Part shown: in pieces, positions 8,096-18,014 of the stretch
How the letters are laid out: the number at the start of each line of letters is the position of its first letter
Position numbering within the stretch: position 1 is the first letter of the stretch
NCBI GenBank assembly: GCA_030431255.1
Contig: JAUIJL010000009.1
Coordinates: 186,001-250,000, forward strand
DNA from: Thermoanaerobaculia bacterium
Lineage (GTDB): Bacteria > Acidobacteriota > Thermoanaerobaculia > Multivoradales > J023
Direction of reading: 5' to 3'
DNA length: 64,000 nucleotides
The notes under the pieces: model-generated
Databases searched by the model: none
Seen by the model: only the letters and a program-made list of their open reading frames with translations
Told to the model about the DNA's origin: nothing
Translations under genes and position numbers: made by a program

Positions 8096-9145
8096 ATGAA
8101 AACTAGGATTTACCTCGTCTTGCTGCTCATCTGTCTGCTCGCTGCCCCGACTTTCGGCCAACAATACACCCAGAGCTTCAACCGCGACGGCTGCACCTTC
8201 ACCACCACCGGCGAAAATCCCTACTTCCCCCTTTGGCCGGGTTATGCCCTGGTGCTCGAAGGCGAGGAAGAGGATGACGAAGGGGAGCTGGTGGAGATCT
8301 CTACCACCAACACCGTGCTGGCGGACACCGAGATGGTCGACGGTGTGTTGACGAGGGTGTTGGAGGAAAGGGAGCTCGAGGACGGCGAGCTGGTGGAGAT
8401 TTCGCGAAACTTCGTCGCCATCTGCCGCGAGACCGGCGACATCTGGTACTTCGGCGAGGATGTGGACGATTATGAAGACGGCATGATCGTCGGTCACGAA
8501 GGCGCTTGGCGCGCCGGTGTGGACGGCGCTACCCCCGGCATCATCTTCCCTGGCACACCGCTGGTCGGTGCTCGTTACTACGAAGAATTCGCGCCTGGAG
8601 TCGCCGAGGACCGGGGTGAGATCGTCGCCATGGGTGAAGAGATCACCGTGCCCGCCGGTACTTTCGATCGTACGGTTCAGACCATCGGCACCAGCCCCCT
8701 TTCACCGGACGACATGGACGAGAAGGCTTATGCCCACGGCATTGGTCTCATCCAAGACGAAGAGCTCGAGCTGGTGGAGATCATCGAGCCGGCGTGCCGC
8801 GGTGACGAGGAGACGCATTGCCTGTCAAACGGCCGCTTCGAGGTCGAGGTCGAATGGCGCGATTCCGAGGGCAACGAGGGCGACGGCAGGGCGATCTTGC
8901 CGTCGAGCGACAGCGGCGAGTTCTACTTCTTCAGCCCCAACAACACCGAGCTGTTGGTGAAAGTGCTCGACGCCTGCGACAGCGCCTTCAACAGCTACTG
9001 GGTCTTCGCAGCCGGCCTCACCAATATCGAGATCACCCTCACCGTGACGGACACCCAAACCCAGGAGGAGAAGGTCTATACCAATCCGCTCGGCGCCGAC
9101 TTCCAGCCGGTGCTCGATACCGCGGCCTTCGCCGGCTGCCCCTGA
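8096..9145 (+). CDS. Secreted acidic protein of unknown function
   Basis: 349 aa with a clean signal peptide (cleavage near TFGQ, residue 22) and AAAGG before the ATG. The middle part is acidic, with the EDGELVEIS-type stretch occurring twice. The C-terminal ~110 residues form a separate Cys-bounded domain (starts CLSNGRFEVEVEWRDSEGN, contains YWVFAAGLTNIEITLTVTDT, ends CP). I have seen this domain type at the ends of secreted proteins in Acidobacteriota-like genomes; its function is not known to me. It lies between the divergent ECF and TonB-receptor units. Confidence 0.75.
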   Translation: MKTRIYLVLLLICLLAAPTFGQQYTQSFNRDGCTFTTTGENPYFPLWPGYALVLEGEEEDDEGELVEISTTNTVLADTEMVDGVLTRVLEERELEDGELVEISRNFVAICRETGDIWYFGEDVDDYEDGMIVGHEGAWRAGVDGATPGIIFPGTPLVGARYYEEFAPGVAEDRGEIVAMGEEITVPAGTFDRTVQTIGTSPLSPDDMDEKAYAHGIGLIQDEELELVEIIEPACRGDEETHCLSNGRFEVEVEWRDSEGNEGDGRAILPSSDSGEFYFFSPNNTELLVKVLDACDSAFNSYWVFAAGLTNIEITLTVTDTQTQEEKVYTNPLGADFQPVLDTAAFAGCP

Positions 9146-9154
9146 CATCCAACC

Positions 9155-9178
9155 CCGGGACAGATGTCTCTATCCCGG
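9155..9178 (+). terminator. Possible hairpin after the secreted protein gene
   Basis: CCGGGA/TCCCGG stem 10 nt after the stop at 9145, without a clear T-run. A weak or non-canonical terminator. Confidence 0.35.
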
Positions 9179-9344
9179 CCTGAGGCCGCCCGCGATGCGA
9201 CCGGTGGCGGCCTCGGCCGGGTCAACTCGGTTGAACAACGGTCAGATAAATTTCTCGCAAAGGAATTCCGTGCTCAAGCTCAACACCTCTGGCTCTACCT
9301 CCAGCTTTGCTAAGCTCGAAGAACCATTCCAGAGGAGCCGGTCC

Positions 9345-11941
9345 ATGCCAGAGGTGCCCACCCTTTCCTTGCGAGCCGTCGCCTCGACGCTCGTGCTCCT
9401 TTCGCTCGCCATGGTTTCGAGCACACTTGCCCAAAGCAAGGAGGTCCCCGATCGAGCCCCAGGGCTGGAGACCCTCCGCGCCGGTCAACCGTTGGGCGAT
9501 GCTTTGACCACCCTGCGAGGGCTCGGGCTCGATATTTTCTACACCAGCCATTTGGTGAGGCCCGAGATGAAAGTCGCCAAAGACGTTCGGTCGACCACGG
9601 CCCGCGTCATGCTCGACGAGCTCCTCGCTCCCCACGATCTGCATGCGACAGAGGGTCCAGGCGGTCGTCTGGTGATCGTCGCCGGGCCGCCGGAGAGCTC
9701 GGACCTCCACGGTTCGATCCGCAGCGCTGCCAATGGCGCCCCCGTCCCCGGCGTTGAGATCCTTTCCCGGGACGGCCGCTTCTCCACCCGCTCCGACGAT
9801 CAGGGACGCTTCACGCTTCCCTTGCCGCCCGGGAAGCACCACCTCGAGGCACGTCTTCCGGGCTTCGTCGTCGGCCACTTCGAGGTCGAGCTGCTCGCCG
9901 GCGAGCGCACTGAGCGCGATCTAGTGCTGGAAGAAGCTCCGGTGTCCCTCGACGCCATCATCGTCGTGCCCAGCCGAATCTCTTTGATGCGCGAGGATCC
10001 CGTCACCGCCCTCGACCTCGACCGTCGCGAGATTTTTCAGCTTCCCCATTTCGGCGACGACATCTTCCGAGCTTTGACCCTGCTACCGGGAATCACCGGC
10101 GAGGAAAGCTCTGCACGTTTCAACGTTCGCGGAAGCCGAGCCGACGAGGTGTTGGTGTTGCTCGATCGCATCGAGCTCTTCGAGCCCTATCATTTGAAAG
10201 ACTTCGGCAGCCGCATCTCGATCATCCCACCGCGCACCCTGCGTGAGGTCAATCTGATCACCGGAGGTTTTCCGGCCCAATACGGCGATCGCATGTCCGG
10301 GGTGCTCGACATGACCACCCAACAGCCCGAGGAACGCAAGACGTTGCTCGGCCTCAGTCTGCTCAACTCGGAGATCAGCTCCTCCGGAGTCTTTGGTGAG
10401 GGCCGCGGCCAATGGCTGGCCTCGGGACGCCGTAGCAACCTCGACGTAGCCCTCGACCTGCTCGACATCGTCGAGCAGCCGAAGTATTGGGGAACCTTCC
10501 TCAAGGTCGACTACTCACCCCAACCGGCTCATCGGCTCACCGCACAAGCCCTTTACTCCGACGATTCCCTCAACTTCTTCAAGGTCGATCCCGGAGACGA
10601 TCGGGAGCGATTCCGCACCCGCTACAACAACGCCTACGCCTGGCTCACCCACCAATGGATCGCCTCCGCGAAGCTCTTCGCCGAAACGACCGTTTCAAAG
10701 GGCGTGGTCGAGCGGGATCGGCGCGGAGAGGGCGACGAGCTGGCGGAGGGGGACGAGGGCCTCGGCTTCGATCTCGACGACCGCCGAAGGCTCGACGTCT
10801 TGGGGTCAAGCAGGATTGGAGCCTGCAAGCGTCGCCGTCGCACTATCTGCGCTTCGGCTTCGAGAGCCGCCGGCTCGACACCGTCTACGACTATTCCAAT
10901 AACCGTCTGCTCGACGATCCGCTCGAAGACATCCGCTTCGAGCCCCGGACCGGTACCACGTTGTTTCGGCAGCGACTCGAAGGTGACCAACGAAGCGCTT
11001 ATTTGAGCGATCGCTGGCGGATCACCGAAGACGTGGTGCTGGAGCTGGGTTTGCGCTACGACGAGCAGACCCTGACCGACGATCGCGACACCAGCCCCCG
11101 ATTCAATCTCGTGTGGGGGCTCGGAGAAAAAAGCACCCTGCGCATTGCCTGGGGCCATTTCTTTCAGAGCCAGCGTCCTTACGAGCTCCAGGTAGAAGAC
11201 GGCATCACCGAGCTCGCCCGAGCCGAGCGCACGGAGCAACGGGTGCTCGGCTTTGAGCGCGCCGTGGGCGGTCGCTCCAACCTGCTCGTACGGATCGAGG
11301 CTTATCAACGGCTGATCGACCACCCGCGCCGCCGCTATGAAAATATTTACGAGCCCAACAGTGTTTTTCCGGAGATCGAGCCGGACCGTATCCTTTTCAC
11401 CCCGGAAAGCGGTGAATCTTACGGTCTCGAGCTCTATGTGCGCGGCAAGCTCGGCAAAGTCGATTGGTGGGCGTCCTACGCCTATGCCCGGGTATTCGAC
11501 CGCATCGACGGTCGCGACGTGCCGCGCCGATTCGACCAGCCCCACGCCATCACCTTCGACGCCGGCTTTCCGATCGGTGCCTGGCACGCCAACTTCGCCT
11601 GGCGTTACCACAGCGGCTGGCCGACGACCCGCCTCTTCGGTGTGATCGAAGAGGACGACGAAGGCGAGCTCGAAGCCGTGCCGGCCTTCGGCCCCTTCAA
11701 TGGGGAGCGGCTCGCCCCATACCATCGCCTCGACCTGCGTCTGAGCCGCGAATGGCAAAAGAAACGCGGCACCCTCGGTTTCTTTTTAGAGATCCAAAAC
11801 CTTTACAACCGGCGCAACCAGGCCGGCATCGACCCGGACTTCGATCTCGAGCTGAGCGACGAAGGCGCCATCGACCTGCGGATCGAGGAAGAAATCTGGG
11901 ACGGATTTCTGCCGTCCTTCGGTATCACTTGGGAGTTTTGA
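9345..11941 (+). pseudogene. TonB-dependent receptor with STN domain, split by a frameshift
   Basis: The ATG at 9345 has GGAG upstream and a signal peptide ending LAQ. Domains in order: STN (about 35-100), carboxypeptidase-regulatory-like domain (about 115-195), plug (VNLITGGFPAQYGDRMSGVLD), then the outer-membrane barrel ending ...PSFGITWEF with a terminal Phe. The frame changes at a G-run at 10802-10805: frame 1 reads LDVLG then nonsense and stops at 11006; the next frame continues GVKQDWSLQ to 11941. Adding one G restores one open frame of about 865 codons, so the gene was intact recently or the run was misread. The family imports siderophores, glycans or vitamins through TonB. The STN domain implies signalling to a FecR protein. 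Confidence 0.85.
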
Positions 11942-13045
11942 ATGAGCTCATCGAACGACCACCCATCAAAGCATAAGACTTCCACCCGGAGCACGAAAAA
12001 CACCTGGCGGCCGTCGGCCCAAGACCATTCGAGCCGCGCCTGGACCGGCTCGTTCACTGCCCGGGACGCCGCGCGCCGACCGGCCGAGGTGACTCGCCGA
12101 CCCCTGAACCTGCCACCGATCTTGGGTCTCGGCCTGATGTTGCTGGTCGCCGGTATCGGTGTCTGGCTCGCTTCGGACTACCTCACCGGAGATTCGGCGC
12201 TATCTTCGAGCCGAGCCACCGATGCCGTGGCCGTGGTCGAGCTGGTGCGCGGCCCGGTCCAGCTGGTGCTCACCGAGCCCGACAATACCCTCCGGCGGAT
12301 CAAAGCCCGACCCGGTCTCGAGCTTCCCGCCGGCGCAGTGGTCGAGCTCGACTCAGCGGGCGGAGACGAAGGCAACGGCATGGCCGTTCGTCTCGGCGGC
12401 GGCTCGTCCGCCCGTTTCGCCGCCGGCTCGCGCGCCACCCTCTCAAGCCGAGACCGGATCGATCTCGAGCGAGGCGCCGTCTATGTGGACTCGAGGCAAG
12501 GGATTGGCGTCGAGGCGATCGCCGGGGATCCCGTGGAGGTGCGAACCACCTTCGGCATGGTGCGCGATATCGGCACCCAATTCGAGGTCCGTTTAGAGAC
12601 CGACGCCGGCGATGAGCCCGTGTCCACAACCGACCGACCCGTGCTGCGGGTTCGGGTACGGGAAGGGCGAGTGGTCTACACCGCACCCACGGGCTCCGAG
12701 CACCAAGCTGCGGTCGGCGAGGAGCTGCGAGTCCTGGCCTCCGGCGGGGTGGAGCGGGCCCCAGCAGCGATTTACGGACCCCGTTGGCAATGGGTGATCG
12801 ACAACGCGGCGGTGCCCGAGGTCGAAGGACGATCCCTCAGCATCTACCTCCAATGGCTCGAACGGGAGGGCGGATGGGCGCTTCGCTACGAAGACCAGAG
12901 CCGGGCTTTCGCCGACGACACCAAGCTCTTCGGCAACATCCACGGACTCTCGGCCAAGCAAGCGACCCCGATGGTCTTCGCCGGCAGCGGCCTCGTCTAC
13001 GGCATCGAGGACGGCGAGCTGGTGATCTCGAAGCGCCGACCCTGA
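11942..13045 (+). CDS. FecR-family protein (second copy)
   Basis: 367 aa, starting directly after the receptor stop codon (TGA then ATG). Cytoplasmic N-terminus, one transmembrane helix near 62-80, periplasmic FecR domain (VRTTFGMVRDIGTQFEVRL) and a C-terminal STN-like domain (about 285-365). It pairs with the receptor at 9345-11941. No sigma-factor gene follows, so the ECF at 7193-7822 may serve both FecR proteins. The last 49 nt overlap the convergent TPR gene. Confidence 0.85.
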   Translation: MSSSNDHPSKHKTSTRSTKNTWRPSAQDHSSRAWTGSFTARDAARRPAEVTRRPLNLPPILGLGLMLLVAGIGVWLASDYLTGDSALSSSRATDAVAVVELVRGPVQLVLTEPDNTLRRIKARPGLELPAGAVVELDSAGGDEGNGMAVRLGGGSSARFAAGSRATLSSRDRIDLERGAVYVDSRQGIGVEAIAGDPVEVRTTFGMVRDIGTQFEVRLETDAGDEPVSTTDRPVLRVRVREGRVVYTAPTGSEHQAAVGEELRVLASGGVERAPAAIYGPRWQWVIDNAAVPEVEGRSLSIYLQWLEREGGWALRYEDQSRAFADDTKLFGNIHGLSAKQATPMVFAGSGLVYGIEDGELVISKRRP

Positions 13046-14727
13046 ACCATCAGGGCAGCGGACCTCCGTCGAGGCCGGGGGTCGAGGCCGGGGGCCGACG
13101 CCGCGAGCAGGGCATCGAGCTCGCGGCTTCGCCAACCGGACGCCCTCAGCTCCTCCACCGAGGCCATTGCCTGCTCCCGACGGTCGAGCAACAAAAGCGC
13201 CACCGCGCGGTAGTGCCGATCGCTGAGGTCTTCCGCATCCGGCGGCAGCAGCTCGAGAGCCCGACGCCAGAGCTCTTCCGCCGATCCACCCCGGGCTTGC
13301 GCCAAGCGCCCCCGCGCCAAGAGCACCCGCGCCCTCTGGATCCACACAGAGCGCCGGGGCTCCTCCGGCTCGGCTTCTAGGCCCGAGGCGTCCAGGTCCC
13401 GTTCAGCGCTCTCCAACAACATCTCCGCCTCGTCAAGCCGCTGCCCGCGGATCAGCAGCTCCGCCAGATCCACAGCGATCCCGATTCGCCCCGGATTTGG
13501 GGCCTGGACCTCCTCCAACAGGCCGAGGGCTCGACCATAGAGCGCTTCGCCGGCCCCGTCGTTGCCGGCCTCTACTTCCAGGTCGGCCAAACGGTGCAGC
13601 GTCGAGGCGATGTCGATGCCATCCTCGCCGAAAGCCTGTCGCTGGATCTCAAGCGCCTGGTCGTAGCGCTCGCGGGCTTCCGCCAGCTCGCCCCGCGCCA
13701 GCAGGGAGCCGGCCAGATTGGCCGAGATCGCCGCCCACTCCGGATGTGACTCGCCGAAAGCTCGGGCTTGAATGGCGAGCGCTCTCCCATAAAGCTCCTC
13801 AGCGACGAAAAAACGGCCGCGACGCCGCTCGACCTCCGCCAAGTTGTTGAGCGCTGCTCCCAAACGGGGGTGGTTCTCGGGCAGGATCTTCTCCAGCTCG
13901 TCGAGAGCCCGGCCATAGAGCTCCTCCGCCTCACCCAGCCGCCCTTGCGCCAAGCGCACGGCGGCTAGGTTGTTGTAACCGGTCGCCAGCTCGGGATGAT
14001 CGTCACCCAACTTCGTCCGATACAGCTCGATCGCCTCGTGCAGCACCTCGGAAGCCTGGCCGAGCCGGTTTTGGACCCGGTAAAGGTCGCCGAGATTCAT
14101 CAAGCAACCGGCAACAGCCGACCCATCCAGCGGCTCCTGGCTCCGATGAAGCTCCAGGGCCTCGACCAGCAGCTTCTCGGCCGCGACCTCGTCGCCGCGG
14201 GCGCGCTCCGTGACGGCGAGATTGTTGAGGCTGGTGGCGATATGCGGATGATCCGCCCGCAGGTGACGCCGACGGATGCCTAAAGCCTCCCGTGACAAAT
14301 CGGCGGCACGCTCAAAATCCCCCACCTCGTGCTCGAGACCAGCCAATTGATCGAGGGGTGAGGCCACGGCCAGCGATGAGGAGCCATGCTCGGCGCGGAT
14401 CAGCTCCAGGGCGTTTTCGAGCAGCGGACGGGCCTGCTCGTAAAGACCGAGCTGCCGCTGCGCTTGGCCGATGGTCAACATCAGGTTCGCCCGCAACCGC
14501 GGCTGATCCTCAAGGGAATCTAAACGCGCGGCGCCCCGCTCCAAGAGCTCTACCGCGGTGATGTCACGCCCGCGCGCGCGCTCCGGGCGGGCCAGCGAAA
14601 AAGCGTCGAGCAAAAAGGCCGACACCTGCTCCGCCTCCTGTTGAGCCAGCGTCGCGGCCACGGTCTGCCGACGCAGGTCGTGGGTATATTTGAATAGGGC
14701 GGCCACCAATAGGAAGGCCACCGCCAC
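12997..14727 (-). CDS. TPR-repeat protein, detached C-terminal half of a Ser/Thr kinase
   Basis: 576 aa as given (GTG at 14727): one membrane helix at the start, then about ten tetratricopeptide repeats, many with the pattern LGEAEELYGRALDELEK. The frame is open upstream to about 14820. There it reads GRPSAKDALERLIWIRDKK followed by an Arg/Trp-rich stretch, the end of a kinase C-lobe plus juxtamembrane segment. This and the kinase remnant at 14795-15586 therefore appear to be two pieces of one former receptor kinase. The 3' end overlaps the convergent FecR gene by 49 nt. TPRs mediate protein contacts in the periplasm or cytoplasm. Confidence 0.75.
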   Translation of the reverse strand: MAVAFLLVAALFKYTHDLRRQTVAATLAQQEAEQVSAFLLDAFSLARPERARGRDITAVELLERGAARLDSLEDQPRLRANLMLTIGQAQRQLGLYEQARPLLENALELIRAEHGSSSLAVASPLDQLAGLEHEVGDFERAADLSREALGIRRRHLRADHPHIATSLNNLAVTERARGDEVAAEKLLVEALELHRSQEPLDGSAVAGCLMNLGDLYRVQNRLGQASEVLHEAIELYRTKLGDDHPELATGYNNLAAVRLAQGRLGEAEELYGRALDELEKILPENHPRLGAALNNLAEVERRRGRFFVAEELYGRALAIQARAFGESHPEWAAISANLAGSLLARGELAEARERYDQALEIQRQAFGEDGIDIASTLHRLADLEVEAGNDGAGEALYGRALGLLEEVQAPNPGRIGIAVDLAELLIRGQRLDEAEMLLESAERDLDASGLEAEPEEPRRSVWIQRARVLLARGRLAQARGGSAEELWRRALELLPPDAEDLSDRHYRAVALLLLDRREQAMASVEELRASGWRSRELDALLAASAPGLDPRPRRRSAALMVQGRRFEITSSPSSMP

Positions 14728-14794
14728 CAGGCCGGCCCGTCGCCACCAGCGTCTTTTTTTGTCACGAATCCAGATCAGCCGTTCCAGGGCATCC

Positions 14795-15586
14795 TTAGCC
14801 GAGGGGCGCCCCCTCCGGCGGAGCTCCGTCTCGCGCTGCCCTCCCCTGTGCTGCCCGTTCCCGATGTTTGGAAATGATCGTCACTTGGGTGACGTCGGAG
14901 CTGCCCATGGTTACGGTGTCGTCCGTCACCTCGGCGTCGTCGCCACCCTCTGAGCCGACGTCCGGCTGGGTCCTATCAAGCGGCGAGCCGTCAACAGCGG
15001 CTAAGCGGGTCGGCGCGGAGCTGCCCTGCTCGGCGGTCTCGGCTTGATCTGGCCCCTTGGGCTCACTGACCCAACCCGCATCGGTGATGCTTTCCACGGT
15101 CGGAAACGCGGAATCGAAAACCGACGCGAGGCCGAAATCCAAAACCTTCACCTCACCGAGATCGGTGAGCATGACGTTGTCGGGTTTGAGGTCGCGGTGC
15201 ACGATGCCCCGGGCATGGGCGGCCACCAACGCCTCCGCGATCCGCTCCGCGATGAAGAAACGGGCCGATGGCTCGAGGCCCTCTGCCAGTGCTTGTTTGA
15301 GGCTCTGCCCTTCGATCAGCTCCAGGGAAAGAAAGAGACCGTGCTCGCTCTCGATCAGCTCATAGAGACGGCAGATGCTCGGGTGATCGAGCCTCGACAG
15401 CACCCTCGCCTCGCGCAGGAATCGGCCCCGGGCCTCGTTGTCCAGGCGCTGGTCGGCACGGATCGACTTCAGGGCCACTCGCCGACGAAGGATCTCGTCG
15501 TGGGCGATGTAGACCTCACCCATGCCCCCCTGACCGAGACGTTCGACGATCCTCAGGCGGCCTATCCGTCTATCGATGAGATCCAT
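14795..15586 (-). pseudogene. Truncated Ser/Thr protein kinase (C-lobe deleted)
   Basis: 263 aa. The N-lobe has the Gly-loop GQGGMGEVY and the VALK lysine; the catalytic loop HRDLKPDN and DFGLA follow. After a long low-complexity activation-loop region the protein ends at PPEGAPLG. The GTxxYMSPEQ block and the rest of the C-lobe are missing. Shifted by +1, the next bases resume kinase-end sequence (RPSAKDAL) and run into the TPR gene. A deletion plus frameshift is the simplest reading. The product is unlikely to be an active kinase. Confidence 0.75.
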
Positions 15587-15630
15587 GTAGGCCAGATTAC
15601 CACCAAGCGGTTACCGCCAACCCGCCACCG

Positions 15631-16860
15631 TCACTCGCCTGAGCCGGACTCCAACAAACCGCTGACCCTCTCGGCATTGGTGCGGTAGACCGTCAGGTTC
15701 GGATGCTCCTGTGCCTCCGCCATCTGGGCAGCTTTTCGGTAATTGGCCAAGGACTCCTCGAGCTGGTTTGCCGCTTCCAACGCCTCGCCCAAGCTGTCGT
15801 AGACATTGGCGGAGCCCGGAAAACGCTCGGTGTTGGCTCGGAAGATCTCGATCGCTCGCTCGACGTCCTCACCCAAGAATCGATAACCGAGATTGTTGAT
15901 CGTCGCCTCTGGGGTCGAGAGCTCATAACCGTACGATTCCGAGAGGGCCGCATAGTGGGCGTCGATGGCCCGCAAGCCCTCCTCTCGGGCGAACGGCGGC
16001 ACCTGCCATTTGGGGAAAAAGAAGCGCAGACCTTGGTACACGCTGACGACAGGGATCGAGCCGTGATCCTCGCCGTCGAGCAGCTGGGCTTTCCAATCCA
16101 GCCCTTCCGGCGCCAAATACCGCAGCACGGCCTGGAAATTGCGGAATTGCTCGCCCATGTCGCCGGCTTCGTCCGCGAGGGTAGCGTAAAGCCGGTGCGT
16201 CAGGTCCGGCCGACTTTCGAAAAGCTTGCGCGTCCGCTCCACGGGCTCACCGTCGTCCCACCACAGGCTCGGGCTAATGGCCAGGGTGGCCTGAAAGAAA
16301 CCCGGTTTGGTGGTCAAGGCGTGAACAGCAAAAAGGCCGCCGAAAGAATGACCGACCAAGACACGAAACGGAACCGTGCGATAGGTGCTTTCCACGTAGG
16401 GCACGAGCTCATCGGTCAAGAAATCGAGGAAACGATCCGCGCCACCGCCGTTGAGCACCGCTTGGGCTCGAAAGTCCTCGACGCTCTCCGCGTCGACATT
16501 TGTTACCGCGGGAGTGAGATCGCGGGTGCGATTGGTATTTCTCACACCGACCACGATCATCTCCGGGATATGACCGGTCCGCGCCAACGACTCCACCGTG
16601 CCGCTGGTGTGGAGAAAGCGGGTGCCCGCGTCGAGCAGGTAGAGCACGGGATAGCGGGCTTCGGACGACTCGTAGCCGGTGGGCAGATAGACCATCAGCT
16701 CACGATCCTCATCGAGGATCTTCGAGTGGAGGTTGTCCGTCCGGCCCAAGGTCAGGGCCGGCTCGGCGGCCACCGCCGGTCCAGCCGCCGAGACCCAAAG
16801 GGCCGCCAACATCCCGAACGCTCCCAAGGCCGTCGACTTCGCTCGCTGCATCTGAAACAT
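15631..16860 (-). CDS. Secreted esterase (Fes/esterase-D type) with C-terminal TPR
   Basis: About 409 aa from the ATG at 16860, which has AGGAG 7 nt upstream. A signal peptide ends near AVAAEP. The alpha/beta-hydrolase domain (about 40-280) has the nucleophile elbow GHSFGG, a D/E region in TLADEAGD, and a His in GEDHGSIPVV, which gives a plausible Ser-Asp-His triad. The last ~90 residues contain TPR-like helices (NVYDSLGEALEAANQLEESLANYRKA). Related proteins hydrolyse siderophore or acyl esters. The TonB/FecR genes nearby would fit a siderophore role, but no substrate can be read from sequence. Confidence 0.85.
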   Translation of the reverse strand: MFQMQRAKSTALGAFGMLAALWVSAAGPAVAAEPALTLGRTDNLHSKILDEDRELMVYLPTGYESSEARYPVLYLLDAGTRFLHTSGTVESLARTGHIPEMIVVGVRNTNRTRDLTPAVTNVDAESVEDFRAQAVLNGGGADRFLDFLTDELVPYVESTYRTVPFRVLVGHSFGGLFAVHALTTKPGFFQATLAISPSLWWDDGEPVERTRKLFESRPDLTHRLYATLADEAGDMGEQFRNFQAVLRYLAPEGLDWKAQLLDGEDHGSIPVVSVYQGLRFFFPKWQVPPFAREEGLRAIDAHYAALSESYGYELSTPEATINNLGYRFLGEDVERAIEIFRANTERFPGSANVYDSLGEALEAANQLEESLANYRKAAQMAEAQEHPNLTVYRTNAERVSGLLESGSGE

Positions 16861-16975
16861 CCATGATCTCCTGGACAAATATTGGGTTCGCCAGGGGTTA
16901 CGCAGGAAGCGCCGAGATGTTTTCGGGCAGAGCTCGGTCGGTCGAGACGACGGCTCCAAGAGGCGATCGATGGGG

Positions 16976-17350
16976 TCAAGAATCTGGGATCGTCGTCGAG
17001 CCGCGAGATACGGCCCACAGGAAATAGACCATTCCTAGGGCGATGAAGGTGCCGGCGAAGACGGCAAAAGCCATGAATCCCATGGGGGTCTGGAGACCGA
17101 GCAGGCTTAGACCCTGGGCCGCGAGCCCGACGAGCAACAGCGCTCCGGATCGCCGCAGCTGTCGTTCCATCGTCCTCGTCGCCCTCGAGGGATTCGCGCC
17201 GTCCCTCGGATCGCCTTCCCGCTGTGCTGTTTTTTCGGGCTGTGCTGTTTTTTCGGGTTGCGCTTTCTTTTCGGGCTTCGCCGTCTTTTCGGGCTTCGCC
17301 GTGTTTTCAGCTTGCTCAGCGCTGAGTCTAGCGGAGCTGTCGTCGGTCAT
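16976..17350 (-). CDS. Small membrane protein with PEKTA repeats
   Basis: About 124 aa. The start ATG (17350) overlaps the stop of the NapC-like gene by 4 nt (ATGA). Residues ~15-45 hold five or so tandem copies of (K/Q)PEKTA; two hydrophobic helices follow (about 68-85 and 92-115). It is not recognised. Position in the cytochrome operon suggests an accessory membrane subunit; this is inference. Confidence 0.7.
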   Translation of the reverse strand: MTDDSSARLSAEQAENTAKPEKTAKPEKKAQPEKTAQPEKTAQREGDPRDGANPSRATRTMERQLRRSGALLLVGLAAQGLSLLGLQTPMGFMAFAVFAGTFIALGMVYFLWAVSRGSTTIPDS

Positions 17351-17970
17351 GGGTTGCTCTCCAGGGGATCCTGCCACCGCTCAGCCCCGTCGAGCTCGGA
17401 GACGGCATGTACCACGTCGTGACATTCCAGGCAGGAGATTTCCCCGGCTCGCAGCTCGGTGGAATAGTCCTCGTGGGCGCTTTCGAAGGACCGGGCTCCG
17501 TTGTGGCAATGCAAGCATTCGCGATTCTGATACGGCTCGTAGAGCTCGATCTTCTCGGGCATCTCGCCCAGATAATAAACATATAAATGCTGCAGACCCG
17601 CCCATTTGGCCTTGTAGTCACCAAACATGGTGTACTGAGTATGGCAGGTAAAACACGCTCGATCACGATCGATCAACCGGTTCTGAAAATGAACCGCCGG
17701 CAGAGCCGACGCATCGTCGACCCACAGGCTTTCGCCGTAGGGCTCCATAACATGGCACGACAGACAGAAATCGGTGCTTTTCGAGCTTTCCAGATGCAAG
17801 GTCATGCCGGCCCACAGGCAAGCGGCGGGCAGCAGAAAGAAAACCACGAAGGCCAGGATTCTGCCCATCCGCGAGGTCGCCAAAACGGGACGCGCCGTCA
17901 GGATGCCCAACAGGACGGCGGTCAATGCCATCAAGGCTCCGAGGCTTTGCAGCGCGATTTCAGGAATCAT
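17347..17970 (-). CDS. NapC/NirT-type tetrahaem quinol dehydrogenase
   Basis: 207 aa. Two N-terminal hydrophobic segments, then four c-haem sites CLSCH, CFTCH, CLHCH and CLECH with the HxMEP-like CHVMEPYGES context of NapC/NrfH proteins. By family it is anchored in the inner membrane, oxidises quinol and passes electrons to periplasmic cytochromes. It lies between a mono-haem cytochrome gene and the PEKTA-repeat protein, and divergent from a decahaem cytochrome and outer-membrane barrel. That makes it the likely entry point of the electron path in this cluster. Confidence 0.9.
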   Translation of the reverse strand: MIPEIALQSLGALMALTAVLLGILTARPVLATSRMGRILAFVVFFLLPAACLWAGMTLHLESSKSTDFCLSCHVMEPYGESLWVDDASALPAVHFQNRLIDRDRACFTCHTQYTMFGDYKAKWAGLQHLYVYYLGEMPEKIELYEPYQNRECLHCHNGARSFESAHEDYSTELRAGEISCLECHDVVHAVSELDGAERWQDPLESNP

Positions 17971-18014
17971 GAGCGTCCGCTCCCCTCAACCGGACGTAAG
18001 CCGTGGATCGACGC

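Noticed and set aside
10634-11758. Minus-strand frame inside the TonB receptor
   Set aside because: Falls wholly within the receptor barrel; no independent signals.
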